DNA of 64,000 nucleotides, from assembly GCF_002870965.1 (NCBI RefSeq), contig NZ_PHSO01000001.1, positions 248,001 to 312,000 of the forward strand, read 5' to 3'. Source of the DNA: Tsuneonella flava (GTDB taxonomy: Bacteria > Pseudomonadota > Alphaproteobacteria > Sphingomonadales > Sphingomonadaceae). The translations under genes were made by a program, and so were the position numbers. Below the pieces are notes generated by a model. That model was not told where the DNA came from and did not search any database. It worked only from the letters and a program-made list of their open reading frames with translations. Shown here one piece after another: positions 16,644-24,701 of the stretch (the stretch's first letter is position 1; each line of letters opens with the position of its first letter).

Positions 16644-18163
16644 TTGTATTCCTCCAAGCGTCGGTCGGCTTGCGCCAGAAAAGTGCTGAAGTCGCCGACC
16701 CGGTGACTGGCGGCGAGCAGGCCCGCCAGCGCCAGATCATACTCGTAAGCCGCGGCGATCCTCTGCGTCTTCGTTGTCGCCAGGACAGCTTCGGCATCGA
16801 CCAGTGCAGATGATGGCGCCTCGCCTGCCGCAAAGGACAGTCGCTGCACACGCAGGTTCTCGTGTGCAGCAGCGAGATTGCTGTCGAGCAGCAGGAAGGA
16901 TCGCCTTGCGGTTTCGACAAGGTTCCAGGCGCGAACGATCTGTCCAGTGACATCCTTGCGAGCCTGGGCGGCAGTGTCGGCCGCGGCAAGCTCGCGCTCC
17001 TGAGCCGCTTCGAGCGTTTTGCGCCGGTCGAAATTGGACATCAGTGTAAAGCGCAAAGTGACGCCCGCAATCCAGTCCGGATCGACCGGCAACGCGTTGT
17101 CGCGATTGGCGTTGTAACTGCCGAAGGCGAACGCCTGCGGCCGGTAGCGGGATTTCGCCAGGTCGACGCCGGCGCTGGCGATACCATAGGCCGCATCACT
17201 GCCGCGAACCATGGGTGTGGAATCGACGCTGGCGAGAAAAGTTTCAACAGGCGGAAGCGGTGTGGACCTGACGAACAGCGGTGTAACAGCAGAAATGTCG
17301 CCGGGGTGGTCGAGCAATCGTGCCAGCGCATCGGTCGCGGAGGCTTCCTCGAGCCGGGCACGCTCGTACGCCCGCTGCGCCGCATCATGTGCCACCTGTA
17401 CCTGCAGCACCCGAGCGCGCGGAATAAACCCATTTTGTTCGAGCTTGATCGCATCGGACAGGTGGCGATCGAAACTCTGCAGCGTCTCGCGCGTCGAGCG
17501 GGTTAACTGCACGGCCACCTGTTGACCGAAATAAGTGCGAATGAGATTGACCCGCGACAGATCTCGCCCGCCAGCCTGCTTGGCGCGAGCAGCGCCGACC
17601 GCGGCATCTGCGCCATCCTGAATTGCGCCGATCGCACCGCCGGTGTAGATCGGCATTGCTGCTGTGAGCGTTGGGCGAAACACAGTATCGCGCGTCTGGA
17701 ATTGGAACGTGTCGGGAATCTTGCCGAAAATCCCCGGCAGAGCCGCGCCAATGCGCTGAGTCACCTCCCCAACGATCTGCTGGAGACCTGACGGAAACTG
17801 GCCGGGCAATTCGGTCAGGAATTCGGTCGCGGCATTCTCGGCATTGCCGCGCGCGCCGCTAAGGTCGACCCCCAGCGTCTTCTGATATGTAATGAAACTG
17901 GCCGAAGCAGTCACTGTCGGCCGCCGCAGAGTGCGGGTCGCATCGGCGATCAGCTCGCTCGCGCGTACCGAGTGATCCCCTGCGGCCAGGTCAGGCGATG
18001 TCGCATCAAGCCGCGAAAGTGCGGCATTGAAGGTTATCTCCTGCGGGTTCTCTTGCGGGGCAGACATGTCCTGCGCCTTTGCGCCCAGAGGCAAAGCCGC
18101 AATCAGAAGAATCGCAGCGTCGAGCCAGTGCTTAACGCCAGATCGGTTCACGGAACGAGACAC
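16640..18163 (-). CDS. TolC family outer-membrane efflux protein, 507 aa
   Basis: Signal peptide (hydrophobic core AAILLIAALPLG, cleavage near AKAQ). Two repeated halves rich in Ala/Gln coiled coil follow, with the typical AYGIASAGVDLAKSRYRPQ and LTGQIVRAWNLVETARRS-like segments of the TolC/OEP family. I chose the GTG at 18163 because GGAG lies 6 bases upstream. The open frame extends to a TTG at 18187 that lies ahead of that ribosome site. It is the first gene of the efflux operon and faces the TetR gene at 18280 across a 116-base gap containing an inverted repeat. Confidence 0.88.
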   Translation of the reverse strand: MSRSVNRSGVKHWLDAAILLIAALPLGAKAQDMSAPQENPQEITFNAALSRLDATSPDLAAGDHSVRASELIADATRTLRRPTVTASASFITYQKTLGVDLSGARGNAENAATEFLTELPGQFPSGLQQIVGEVTQRIGAALPGIFGKIPDTFQFQTRDTVFRPTLTAAMPIYTGGAIGAIQDGADAAVGAARAKQAGGRDLSRVNLIRTYFGQQVAVQLTRSTRETLQSFDRHLSDAIKLEQNGFIPRARVLQVQVAHDAAQRAYERARLEEASATDALARLLDHPGDISAVTPLFVRSTPLPPVETFLASVDSTPMVRGSDAAYGIASAGVDLAKSRYRPQAFAFGSYNANRDNALPVDPDWIAGVTLRFTLMSNFDRRKTLEAAQERELAAADTAAQARKDVTGQIVRAWNLVETARRSFLLLDSNLAAAHENLRVQRLSFAAGEAPSSALVDAEAVLATTKTQRIAAAYEYDLALAGLLAASHRVGDFSTFLAQADRRLEEYK

Positions 18164-18241
18164 TGCTCTCCAACGCCGAAAGCGCAAATGGGAGGGTGGG
18201 TAAACTTACAATCCTCGTACATCACCCAAAGCCATCAGCAT

Positions 18242-18282
18242 CATTGACAATAGGGCGTTCCTATCTCCTATTGCAATCAATG
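18242..18282. promoter_or_regulatory. Inverted repeat in the divergent TetR/efflux promoter
   Basis: CATTGACAATAGG (18242-18254) is mirrored by CCTATTGCAATCAATG (18267-18282), identical in both arms apart from a 3-base insertion. It spans a TTGACA (18244-18249) that could be a -35 box and reaches the TetR start codon. The layout suggests an autoregulated TetR operator that also controls the divergent TolC operon. Confidence 0.5.
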
Positions 18283-18912
18283 ACAATAGCGTTCGATTCG
18301 ACGCGCCGACGACGCCGCCAGCCGGATGAGGTCCGGACCGAAGCGATCGCAGCGGCCCGCCAACTGCTCGTTGCAGGTGGTCCGGATGCGGTCACCTTGC
18401 AAAGTGTGGCAGCGGCGCTGAACATGGCGCATGGCAACATCGCCCATCATTTCGGATCGGCGGCTAACCTCCAGGCCGCGCTCGCCGATACACTGATTGC
18501 CGACATGCTAACCGCCGTGCGCGAAGGGACGAACAGGTTGCGCGCCGGTGTCATCACCGAAGGCGACCTGGTCGATCTGGTATTCGATAGATTCGAAAGC
18601 CAGGGCATCGGTCGGCTAATTGGCTGGCTTGCCGCACAAGGCAACGATCAGCTGGAAACGATGTATGAGCGTCTCGGCAAAGTGCCTGCCGAACTCAGCG
18701 AGACTACGGCCGCAGGGAGCCTCCTTACACCTGAGGCACTGCCAAAAGTCATTGCGATTATCGTGATGGCCGGACTGAGCGCATCGCTGATCGGGCGGGG
18801 AATGTTGTCTGCGCTGGACTTGCCTGCGAATTTCTCGCGGGAGCGCGCAACCGAGTACCTGATATGCTGGCGACATTCGGACGGCACCGCGGATCATCCA
18901 ATCGAGAGCTGA
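18280..18912 (+). CDS. TetR family transcriptional regulator, 210 aa
   Basis: N-terminal helix-turn-helix: RTEAIAAARQLLVAGGPDAVTLQSVAAALNMAHGNIAHHFGSAANL, with the recognition helix ending in IAHHFGS. The C-terminal half is a helical ligand domain. A poly-Arg patch RRRRR precedes the DNA-binding domain. I took the ATG at 18280 (MTIAFDS); a longer frame begins at 18196. The divergent position, with an inverted repeat over its own start, makes it the probable repressor of the TolC-HlyD-permease operon and of itself. The inducer is unknown, perhaps a drug or bile-like compound. Confidence 0.85.
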   Translation: MTIAFDSTRRRRRQPDEVRTEAIAAARQLLVAGGPDAVTLQSVAAALNMAHGNIAHHFGSAANLQAALADTLIADMLTAVREGTNRLRAGVITEGDLVDLVFDRFESQGIGRLIGWLAAQGNDQLETMYERLGKVPAELSETTAAGSLLTPEALPKVIAIIVMAGLSASLIGRGMLSALDLPANFSRERATEYLICWRHSDGTADHPIES

Positions 18913-19361
18913 CCTATTCAAGGTTCGGCACGGTCTCATCTTGCCCATCATGCGGCGCTGAATTGTTACCGAGCAGAGGGCCGAGCGTCGCGATCACATT
19001 CAAACGATTTTAGTCCCAAAGAGATGGCACCTGCGCTTCAGCAGCATACTCCCGGACCAGCTACTTCGCAGCGCGGAAGAAAGAACCACGGACTGTTTAA
19101 GAAGGAGATGAACTTGGCCCCTCGGAAACCTGCCATGTTGGCGTGAGCCGACACGCGCCAGACGGCAGCAGTCGCCAATGCCGATTCCATCTGGAGGCGA
19201 AATAGTCGGAGCGCGTTTCACAAGAATGCGTGTGTAGTTGTCGGAAAAGGCCCCAAAATTTGGGGAGACTAACCGGGCAAATGCAGGACTACGCGTAGCC
19301 CGAAACCATCGTGTTTACGAGGCCTTAGCGGCATTTTCGGGATATTTTGAGAAGGCGGCGG
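18913..19361. other. Intergenic region without a recognisable gene
   Basis: About 450 bases lie between the TetR stop and the 3' end of tRNA-Gly. Short frames on both strands have no motif or ribosome site. Because tRNA 3' ends are common integration sites, I looked for a second copy of the tRNA end and for integrase fragments and saw neither. Confidence 0.4.
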
Positions 19362-19435
19362 TGGAGCGGGTGAAGGGAATCGAACCCTCGTCGTCAGCTT
19401 GGGAAGCTGCTGCTCTACCATTGAGCTACACCCGC
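19362..19435 (-). tRNA. tRNA-Gly, anticodon CCC
   Basis: 74-nt cloverleaf on the minus strand with the CCA end encoded. Acceptor GCGGGTG pairs with CACCCGC. The D-arm is GCTC...GAGC, the anticodon loop TTCCCAA gives anticodon CCC, and the T-arm GAGGG-TTCGATT-CCCTT contains TTCGA. The top pair of the anticodon stem is a G-A mismatch. It reads GGG codons. Confidence 0.95.
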
Positions 19436-19744
19436 ACAGCTTGCGAAATCGGTTGGCGCTCTTTCCACACCCCCGTCGCAACGCGGGCGCCGCTTTCTAC
19501 GATATGCTGTGATTGGTCAATACGAGTTCGATGGCATCATGCGATCTTTTCGACGCCGACGTTGCTTACGCTCCTGCGAATGCTAAGAGCGCATTGGGCT
19601 GACATTGGCAGAATTTGTACTTTCTACCTCTGCAGACAAATATCGCATGAACGGGCGCAAAGAAACCACCATAAGTATGGCTGGTAGGAAAGGTCTGCCT
19701 ATTAGGGCATTAATGGCTCAATCGATCACAATACCGAGAGCTCC
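19436..19744. other. Intergenic region between tRNA-Gly and the lipoprotein pair
   Basis: About 309 bases with no gene-like frame. It contains the tRNA promoter (reading leftwards) and presumably the promoter of the lipoprotein gene that starts at 19745. No clear promoter boxes are claimed. Confidence 0.35.
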
Positions 19745-20236
19745 ATGCGCTATTTGCCAACTATCACGATCCTGTTGCTAACCCTCGCGGCCTGTGGTCG
19801 AAGCGAACCGAACCAAGGCAATACCGGCAACGAAAAGAGCCCTACAGGCAGCTTGTCCGGTTCGTCTGCTACGCCCACCCCCTCGGCAAGCCTCCCTCAC
19901 TCCCAGCAAGGGATCCCCGAACAAGGAATTCCCGTCTCGATGCGTGGTCGCTGGGGGCTGGTGCCTGCCGATTGCAAAAAGGGGCGAAGCGATGCCAAAG
20001 GGCTCATGATCGTTTCGCCGACCACGATTACATTTTATGAATCCGTCGGACAGATTTCAGATATCAATTCATCATCAGACGACAAACTTGACGCGCAGTT
20101 TGCATTCTCGGGTGAAGGTATGAACTGGAACCGGGACGTTACATTTCAGCTTCGCGATGGCGGAGAAACTCTGCTCCGCACCGACGCTGACGAATCCGCC
20201 AGCAGCCGATTCACATATAAACGCTGTTCAAATTAG
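19745..20236 (+). CDS. Small hypothetical lipoprotein, 163 aa
   Basis: It starts with a lipoprotein signal peptide with the lipobox LAAC (Cys at about residue 17). A Ser/Pro/Gln-rich linker (about 20-60) follows, then a compact domain opening MRGRWGLVPADCKKGRSDAKG. That domain contains two further cysteines and ends RFTYKRCSN. The Cys near the start and the Cys near the end suggest a disulfide in the periplasm. I do not recognise the family; the WGL...DC...KG pattern resembles small conserved envelope proteins of sphingomonads. The next gene, an I78-type inhibitor, begins 11 bases downstream, so the two are probably one operon. Confidence 0.7.
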   Translation: MRYLPTITILLLTLAACGRSEPNQGNTGNEKSPTGSLSGSSATPTPSASLPHSQQGIPEQGIPVSMRGRWGLVPADCKKGRSDAKGLMIVSPTTITFYESVGQISDINSSSDDKLDAQFAFSGEGMNWNRDVTFQLRDGGETLLRTDADESASSRFTYKRCSN

Positions 20237-20247
20237 GGAGATCGATC

Positions 20248-20556
20248 ATGCTGAAGTTGGCCGGGATTTGCAGTGGTGCTGCCTCTGCGATGCTGCTGGG
20301 CGGCTGCGCGACGACCTACACAACGGATGACACCACCCCTGCTGCAACCGCCGAAAGGTGCGATGCCAGCAGTGTGCAATCGAACGTGGGCGCAAAGGCG
20401 ACTGCTAAACTCGCTGCGCGTTTAATCGAGCAGACCGGTTCACGCACGCTGCGATGGCTGCCCCCGCGGACAGCCATGACAATGGATTACCAGCAGGATC
20501 GGCTCAACATCGGGTATGACGACAACTACGTTATCGAACGGATCATGTGCGGCTGA
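20248..20556 (+). CDS. I78 family peptidase inhibitor lipoprotein, 102 aa
   Basis: The signal peptide has the lipobox LGGC. The mature part shows the I78 pattern: CDASSVQSNVGAKATAKLAARL, then a segment equivalent to the vRxxxPGxxxTxDYrxdRLN signature (LRWLPPRTAMTMDYQQDRLN), ending IGYDDNYVIERIMCG with the conserved terminal CG. The family comprises small potato-inhibitor-I-like serine protease inhibitors. A ribosome site (GGGAGA) precedes the ATG. It is convergent with tatC, leaving 3 bases between stop codons. It is probably a periplasmic, membrane-tethered protection protein against proteases. Confidence 0.8.
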   Translation: MLKLAGICSGAASAMLLGGCATTYTTDDTTPAATAERCDASSVQSNVGAKATAKLAARLIEQTGSRTLRWLPPRTAMTMDYQQDRLNIGYDDNYVIERIMCG

Positions 20557-20559
20557 TCG

Positions 20560-21390
20560 TCACTCGGAAGCGGTCGGGCTGGCGCTATCCGCTTCTGCCT
20601 CTGTTGCACCAGCCGCCTGCCGCGCCTGTTCTTTCGCTGCTTTCTTTTCGCCGCGCCACATCAGCAGCAATGAGATTTCGAACAGGCCGAGCAAAGGAAT
20701 GCCAAGCATCAATTGGCTGATGATATCTGGCGGAGTAATGACCGCAGCGACAATTGCGATGCCGACGATGACATAACGCCGCGCTTTCGACAGTTGCTGG
20801 CGCGTGACAATACCTGCCCGATTGAGCAACATAAGCAAGACCGGCAACAGAAAACTCGCCCCGAAGGCAAAGATGAATTGCATCACCAGGCTGAGGTAGT
20901 CACCCATCGCGGGAAGAGCTTCCTGCTTCAGTCCGCCACTCATTCCTTGAAAGCCGAGAAACCAGCGGAACGCCATCGGCATGACCACGAAATAGGCGAG
21001 GCTTGCCCCCATCGTGAACAGGATCGGAGTCGCAATCAGGAACGGCAGAAATGCCTTCTTTTCCTTCGCATACAAACCCGGCGCGACGAAAGCCCACATC
21101 TGGTTGGCGATAATTGGGAAGGCGAGGAAAAACGCCGCGAACAGCGCTACTTTGATTTCAGTAAAAAACGCTTCGTAGAGCTTGGTATAGACCAGCCTGC
21201 CTTGTCCTGCTGGGAACGCCTCCGTCAGCGGTCGAACGAGGAAGCCAAAGATATCGTCGGCAAAGTAAAAACAGATGGCGAAAGCCACCAGCAACGCAGC
21301 AATCGACCGCAAAAGCCGGGTGCGCAACTCGACCAGATGATCGAGCAGCGGGCTCTGTGTGTCATCGATATCGCTGATTTTGAAGGCCAT
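20560..21390 (-). CDS. tatC: Sec-independent protein translocase TatC, 276 aa
   Basis: Polytopic receptor for twin-arginine signal peptides. It starts MAFKISDIDDTQSPLLDHLVELRTRLL with the invariant HLxELRxRL motif, has six spans, the FxxExKxAL-like segment FFTEIKVALFAAFF, and VVAAVITPPDIISQ-type sequence before the last spans. The C-terminus has a charged Glu/Ala/Lys tail. The start at 21390 lies 7 bases after tatB. A longer frame to 21519 is not plausible because it lies inside tatB. It works with TatA and TatB encoded just upstream. Confidence 0.97.
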   Translation of the reverse strand: MAFKISDIDDTQSPLLDHLVELRTRLLRSIAALLVAFAICFYFADDIFGFLVRPLTEAFPAGQGRLVYTKLYEAFFTEIKVALFAAFFLAFPIIANQMWAFVAPGLYAKEKKAFLPFLIATPILFTMGASLAYFVVMPMAFRWFLGFQGMSGGLKQEALPAMGDYLSLVMQFIFAFGASFLLPVLLMLLNRAGIVTRQQLSKARRYVIVGIAIVAAVITPPDIISQLMLGIPLLGLFEISLLLMWRGEKKAAKEQARQAAGATEAEADSASPTASE

Positions 21391-21397
21391 CGTGCAA

Positions 21398-21811
21398 TCA
21401 GCCCAGCGGCAATTCGGGCTCGTTACCCGATTTCTTTTCCGGCAACAGGTTTTCCGGCTTGTCGGATGCTGTCGGTTTGGGTTTACCTTCTGCGGCGCTG
21501 GCCAGATTTTCCGGCCCAAGCTCTTCCGCCTTCTGGTCGGGCAGCGATGTCATCTCATGCTCACCAAGATCGGCATTGGGGTGTTCGGCCATGATGCGGG
21601 CATTCTGTTCAGCCCATTTCTTTTCCATTTCTTCCATCTCTGCTTCGCGGATCATCGCATCCACTCCAGCACGAAAATGGTTGGAAACACGGCGCATCTG
21701 CCCGATCCACCGACCCGCTGTACGCAGAGCGGCTGGCAGTTCCCTGGGACCGATGACGACCACCGCCACGATCACAATCAACAATATCTCGGACCAGCCG
21801 ATATCGAACAT
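21398..21811 (-). CDS. tatB: Sec-independent protein translocase TatB, 137 aa
   Basis: N-terminal span MFDIGWSEILLIVIVAVVVIGP, the hinge GPRELPAALRTAG and a long amphipathic, charged helix with a Pro/Lys-rich tail. The GWSEILLI opening and the Glu in the span are typical of TatB rather than TatA. It lies between tatA and tatC. It forms the signal-peptide-binding complex with TatC. Confidence 0.95.
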   Translation of the reverse strand: MFDIGWSEILLIVIVAVVVIGPRELPAALRTAGRWIGQMRRVSNHFRAGVDAMIREAEMEEMEKKWAEQNARIMAEHPNADLGEHEMTSLPDQKAEELGPENLASAAEGKPKPTASDKPENLLPEKKSGNEPELPLG

Positions 21812-21840
21812 AATGGGCGACCTGCCCTTTTATCGCAGTC

Positions 21841-22086
21841 TCAGGAGTCGGATTTTTCTGCGGGCTTGGGATCGGCGGCGGCTTGCGATGCAGGTTTTGC
21901 TTCGTGTTGCGGCCCCTCCAGCTTGTGCGTTTCGCCCTTTCCGCCTTTTTCACCCTCGCTCATACCCTGCTTGAAGCTGTTGATACCTTTACCGAAATCC
22001 CCCATCATTTCGGAAATGCGCCCGCGCCCGAACAGCACGAGAATAACGAGAGCGATAATTACGAGTTGCCAGACACCGACTTGCAT
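21841..22086 (-). CDS. tatA: Sec-independent protein translocase TatA, 81 aa
   Basis: Short single-span protein: a hydrophobic helix (VWQLVIIALVILVLF), the FGRGRISEMMGDFGKGI hinge/amphipathic helix with the conserved FG, and an acidic/basic tail. It provides the oligomeric pore of Tat transport. It is the first gene of tatABC, downstream of scpB on the same strand with a 64-base gap. Confidence 0.95.
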   Translation of the reverse strand: MQVGVWQLVIIALVILVLFGRGRISEMMGDFGKGINSFKQGMSEGEKGGKGETHKLEGPQHEAKPASQAAADPKPAEKSDS

Positions 22087-22150
22087 GGGTCAATTCTTCC
22101 GTTTGAGGATTTGTGAGGGCGATATAGGCGGTTTCGAGGGTCAGTGCCAG

Positions 22151-22786
22151 TCAGGCTTTGTTATCATCGGTTTCTGGCGAATTGCCCCCGCCTTCATCCT
22201 CTTCGACACGGTCTTCACCATCCCCCATCAGCGCATCGAAAGCATCGTCCACCGGGTCCAGCAATCCCGCCGCTTTCAATTCATCGATACCCGGCAGATC
22301 ACGCCGCGAACTCAAACCGAAGTGAGCAAGAAACTCGGCTGTCGTGGCATAGATTACCGGGCGGCCCGGCACTTCGCGCCTGCCCGCCACACGGACCCAG
22401 CCCGCCTCCATCAACACATCGAGCGTACCGGACGAAGTCTGCACCCCGCGAATCGATTCGATTTCCGCACGGCTGACCGGTTCGTGATACGCAACGATAG
22501 CCAGCACTTCGGTCGCTGCGCGTGATAAGCGCCGAACTTGCTCCCGTTCGCGGCGCAGAAGATGAGCGAGATCGGGCGCAGTCTGGAAATGCCAGCGTCG
22601 GTCGCGTTCCACCAGATGCACCCCGTGCCCTTGGTAGCGTGCGGCCAGTGCCTTCAACGCCTGCCGCACATCGGGCACCGCCAGATCGCCCAGATGCCCG
22701 GCGAGCGATTCGGGCGTCATCGGTTCTTCCGCAGCGAACAAAGTCGCTTCGATAGCGCGCTCAAGGTCGGCAGGCCGCTCGCTCAT
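22151..22786 (-). CDS. scpB: Segregation and condensation protein ScpB, 211 aa
   Basis: Winged-helix kleisin partner. It has LERAIEATLFAAEEPMTPESLAGHL at the N-terminus, then LSRAATEVLAIVAYHEPVSRAEIESIRGV, the signature of ScpB, and a Gly-rich acidic tail. It forms the SMC-ScpAB complex that compacts and segregates chromosomes. The ATG overlaps the scpA stop by 4 bases. Confidence 0.95.
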   Translation of the reverse strand: MSERPADLERAIEATLFAAEEPMTPESLAGHLGDLAVPDVRQALKALAARYQGHGVHLVERDRRWHFQTAPDLAHLLRREREQVRRLSRAATEVLAIVAYHEPVSRAEIESIRGVQTSSGTLDVLMEAGWVRVAGRREVPGRPVIYATTAEFLAHFGLSSRRDLPGIDELKAAGLLDPVDDAFDALMGDGEDRVEEDEGGGNSPETDDNKA

Positions 22787-23589
22787 GCCGTCGCGGGCCT
22801 GCGAAGACGCAAAGGACCGAAGGTCTCATCCTGCGCCAGTTCGGCCCGCCCCAGTCGCGCCAGTTCCAGCGCGGCGACAAAGCTGCTGGCAAGCGCCGAT
22901 TTGCGTAGTCGCGGTTCGGCATGAGGTGGAAGGAACTGGCGCAATTCGACCCATTCAAGCGTTACACCGAGCATCGCCGAAACCCGCTCCAGCGCCGAAT
23001 CGAGCGTCATCACCGGTCGTTCGCGCACCATGTGCACCACCGGTGCGGTACGGGCGTTGACCACGCCATAAGCGCGGACCAGCGCGAACCAGTCGCACTG
23101 CCACGTCGTTTTGCGATCGGTCCGCAAACCTTCAGGTGCACCACGCAGGAATACATCGCGCCCAAGCCGGTCGCGAGCCATCAGCCGCGCCGCTGCTTCA
23201 CGCATAGCGCCCAGTCGCTGAAGCCGTAATTGCAAGCGAAGCGCGAGTTCTTCCGGGCTTGGGTCTTCCTGCTCTTCCTTGGGCAGCAACAAAGCCGATT
23301 TCAGATAAGCGAGCCAGGCTGCCATCACCAGATAATCGGCCGCCAGTTCCAGCCGCAATGCCTCCGCCCGGTCGATATAGCCAAGGTACTGATCGACCAG
23401 TGCAAGAATCGAGATTTGGCGCAGATCGACTTTCTGACGCCGGGCAAGATCGAGCAACAGATCGAGCGGCCCTTCCCACCCGTCGAGTTCAAGATAGAGC
23501 GCGGTGTCTTCGCCTTGCGTTGCCGCCGGGCCGCCCCATTCGGCCGCATCACCTTCAACCGGGTCGAGAGGAAGGCGTGCCTCGTTCAC
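22783..23589 (-). CDS. scpA: Segregation and condensation protein ScpA, 268 aa
   Basis: Kleisin subunit with the N-terminal SMC-binding segment LELDGWEGPLDLLLDLARRQKVDL and YLVMAAWLAYLKSALLLPK. Translation starts at a GTG overlapping the nagZ stop (GTGA). The order nagZ-scpA-scpB with 4-bp overlaps is a tightly coupled operon common in sphingomonads. Confidence 0.95.
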   Translation of the reverse strand: MNEARLPLDPVEGDAAEWGGPAATQGEDTALYLELDGWEGPLDLLLDLARRQKVDLRQISILALVDQYLGYIDRAEALRLELAADYLVMAAWLAYLKSALLLPKEEQEDPSPEELALRLQLRLQRLGAMREAAARLMARDRLGRDVFLRGAPEGLRTDRKTTWQCDWFALVRAYGVVNARTAPVVHMVRERPVMTLDSALERVSAMLGVTLEWVELRQFLPPHAEPRLRKSALASSFVAALELARLGRAELAQDETFGPLRLRRPATA

Positions 23590-24602
23590 ACAGAGACCTC
23601 GGCCAGAGCCAGCAGTTCGTCCCGCGTGGCGAGCAACGCGCTCTTATCCGCCGCCTGCGCCTGCCCCACCCCTGCCAGTGCACGATCAAGTCGCTCTGCT
23701 GCAAGAGAGGTTATTTCCGGCAGGCACTCCGCAATCCCGACCATCTCATCCATTCTGGCCCAACAATTGAGCACCAGATCGCAACCGGCAACAATCGCGC
23801 GAGCGGACCGATCGGGGATCGATCCGTCGAGCGCTTCCATATCGATATCATCGGTGAGCAACAGGCCATCGAAGCCGATCCTGCCGCGGATAATCCGCTC
23901 AATCACAGTGGACGAAAGCGTTGCCGGATTTTCCGCGTCCCATGCGGTGAACAGCAGATGCCCGGTCATCCCCATCGGCGCCCAGTTGAGCGCCCGGAAG
24001 GGGGCGATGTCGGTTTCCAACTCTGCCTCACTGGCCGTAATCGTTGGCATTTCCTTGTGCGTATCGCACTGGCTACGGCCGTGCCCGGGCATATGTTTGA
24101 TACAGCCCGCGACTCCGGCGTCGGCCAGCCCTTCCAGAATGGCGCGGCCCAATGCAGCAACGCGCATCGGCTCGCTGCCTAGCGCGCGATCACCGATCAC
24201 GTCATGCGCGCCGGGTTGCCGCACATCAAGCGGTGGGTGGAAGTCCACGGTGATTCCCGCCTCGGCCAGTTCTATGCCCAACGCCTGCGCGTTGGCGCGG
24301 GCGGCAGCGATGGCCGATGATGGGGCGATTTCGTACAGCGCATCGAAAGCCGCGCCGGCAGGAAAGGGCGACCATTCCGGCGGACGCATTCGGGCCACCC
24401 GGCCCCCTTCCTGATCGATCCCGATAAACAGCTTTTCCCGCCCGTGGATGGCGCGCAATTCGTCTGTCAGCGCGCGAAGCTGGGATGGGTTTTGAACGTT
24501 GCGCCCGAACAGGACATATCCCGCCGGATCGGCCTGCGTGAAAAAGGCGCGCTCGTCAGCAGTCAGGGTGAGGCCGGATATCCCGAAAATCGCGGGTGTC
24601 AT
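23586..24602 (-). CDS. nagZ: Beta-N-acetylhexosaminidase NagZ (glycoside hydrolase family 3), 338 aa
   Basis: Cytoplasmic enzyme of peptidoglycan recycling that removes GlcNAc from GlcNAc-anhydroMurNAc peptides. The GH3 features are IGIDQEGGRVARM (60-72), the substrate/acid-base loop CIKHMPGHGRSQCDTH with the catalytic His-Asp pair (His174, Asp180 region), and LLTDDIDMEAL with the nucleophile Asp near 251. No signal peptide is seen. It overlaps scpA by 4 bases. The ATG at 24602 has no strong ribosome site. Confidence 0.93.
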   Translation of the reverse strand: MTPAIFGISGLTLTADERAFFTQADPAGYVLFGRNVQNPSQLRALTDELRAIHGREKLFIGIDQEGGRVARMRPPEWSPFPAGAAFDALYEIAPSSAIAAARANAQALGIELAEAGITVDFHPPLDVRQPGAHDVIGDRALGSEPMRVAALGRAILEGLADAGVAGCIKHMPGHGRSQCDTHKEMPTITASEAELETDIAPFRALNWAPMGMTGHLLFTAWDAENPATLSSTVIERIIRGRIGFDGLLLTDDIDMEALDGSIPDRSARAIVAGCDLVLNCWARMDEMVGIAECLPEITSLAAERLDRALAGVGQAQAADKSALLATRDELLALAEVSV

Positions 24603-24660
24603 AAGAGCAAGCGTTGCAGGAAGAGGCGATTAAGGCAAGCGCCCGATTCACTGCAGTGTG

Positions 24661-24691
24661 GGAAACCCCCTCCTGCACAGGCGGGAGGGGG
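24661..24691 (-). terminator. Hairpin after the argS-SPOR genes
   Basis: CCCCCTCC (24666-24673) pairs with GGAGGGGG (24684-24691). On the minus strand the stem is followed by TTTCCC. It lies 11 bases past the SPOR gene stop. It may terminate or attenuate transcription before nagZ. Confidence 0.55.
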
Positions 24692-24701
24692 CACTACTGT
24701 T

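Noticed and set aside
19362-19435. tRNA-Gly 3' end as an integration site for a mobile element
   Set aside because: No integrase gene or second copy of the tRNA end was seen nearby.
23230-24414. Open plus-strand frame opposite scpA and nagZ
   Set aside because: It spans two overlapping real genes and has no recognisable domain.
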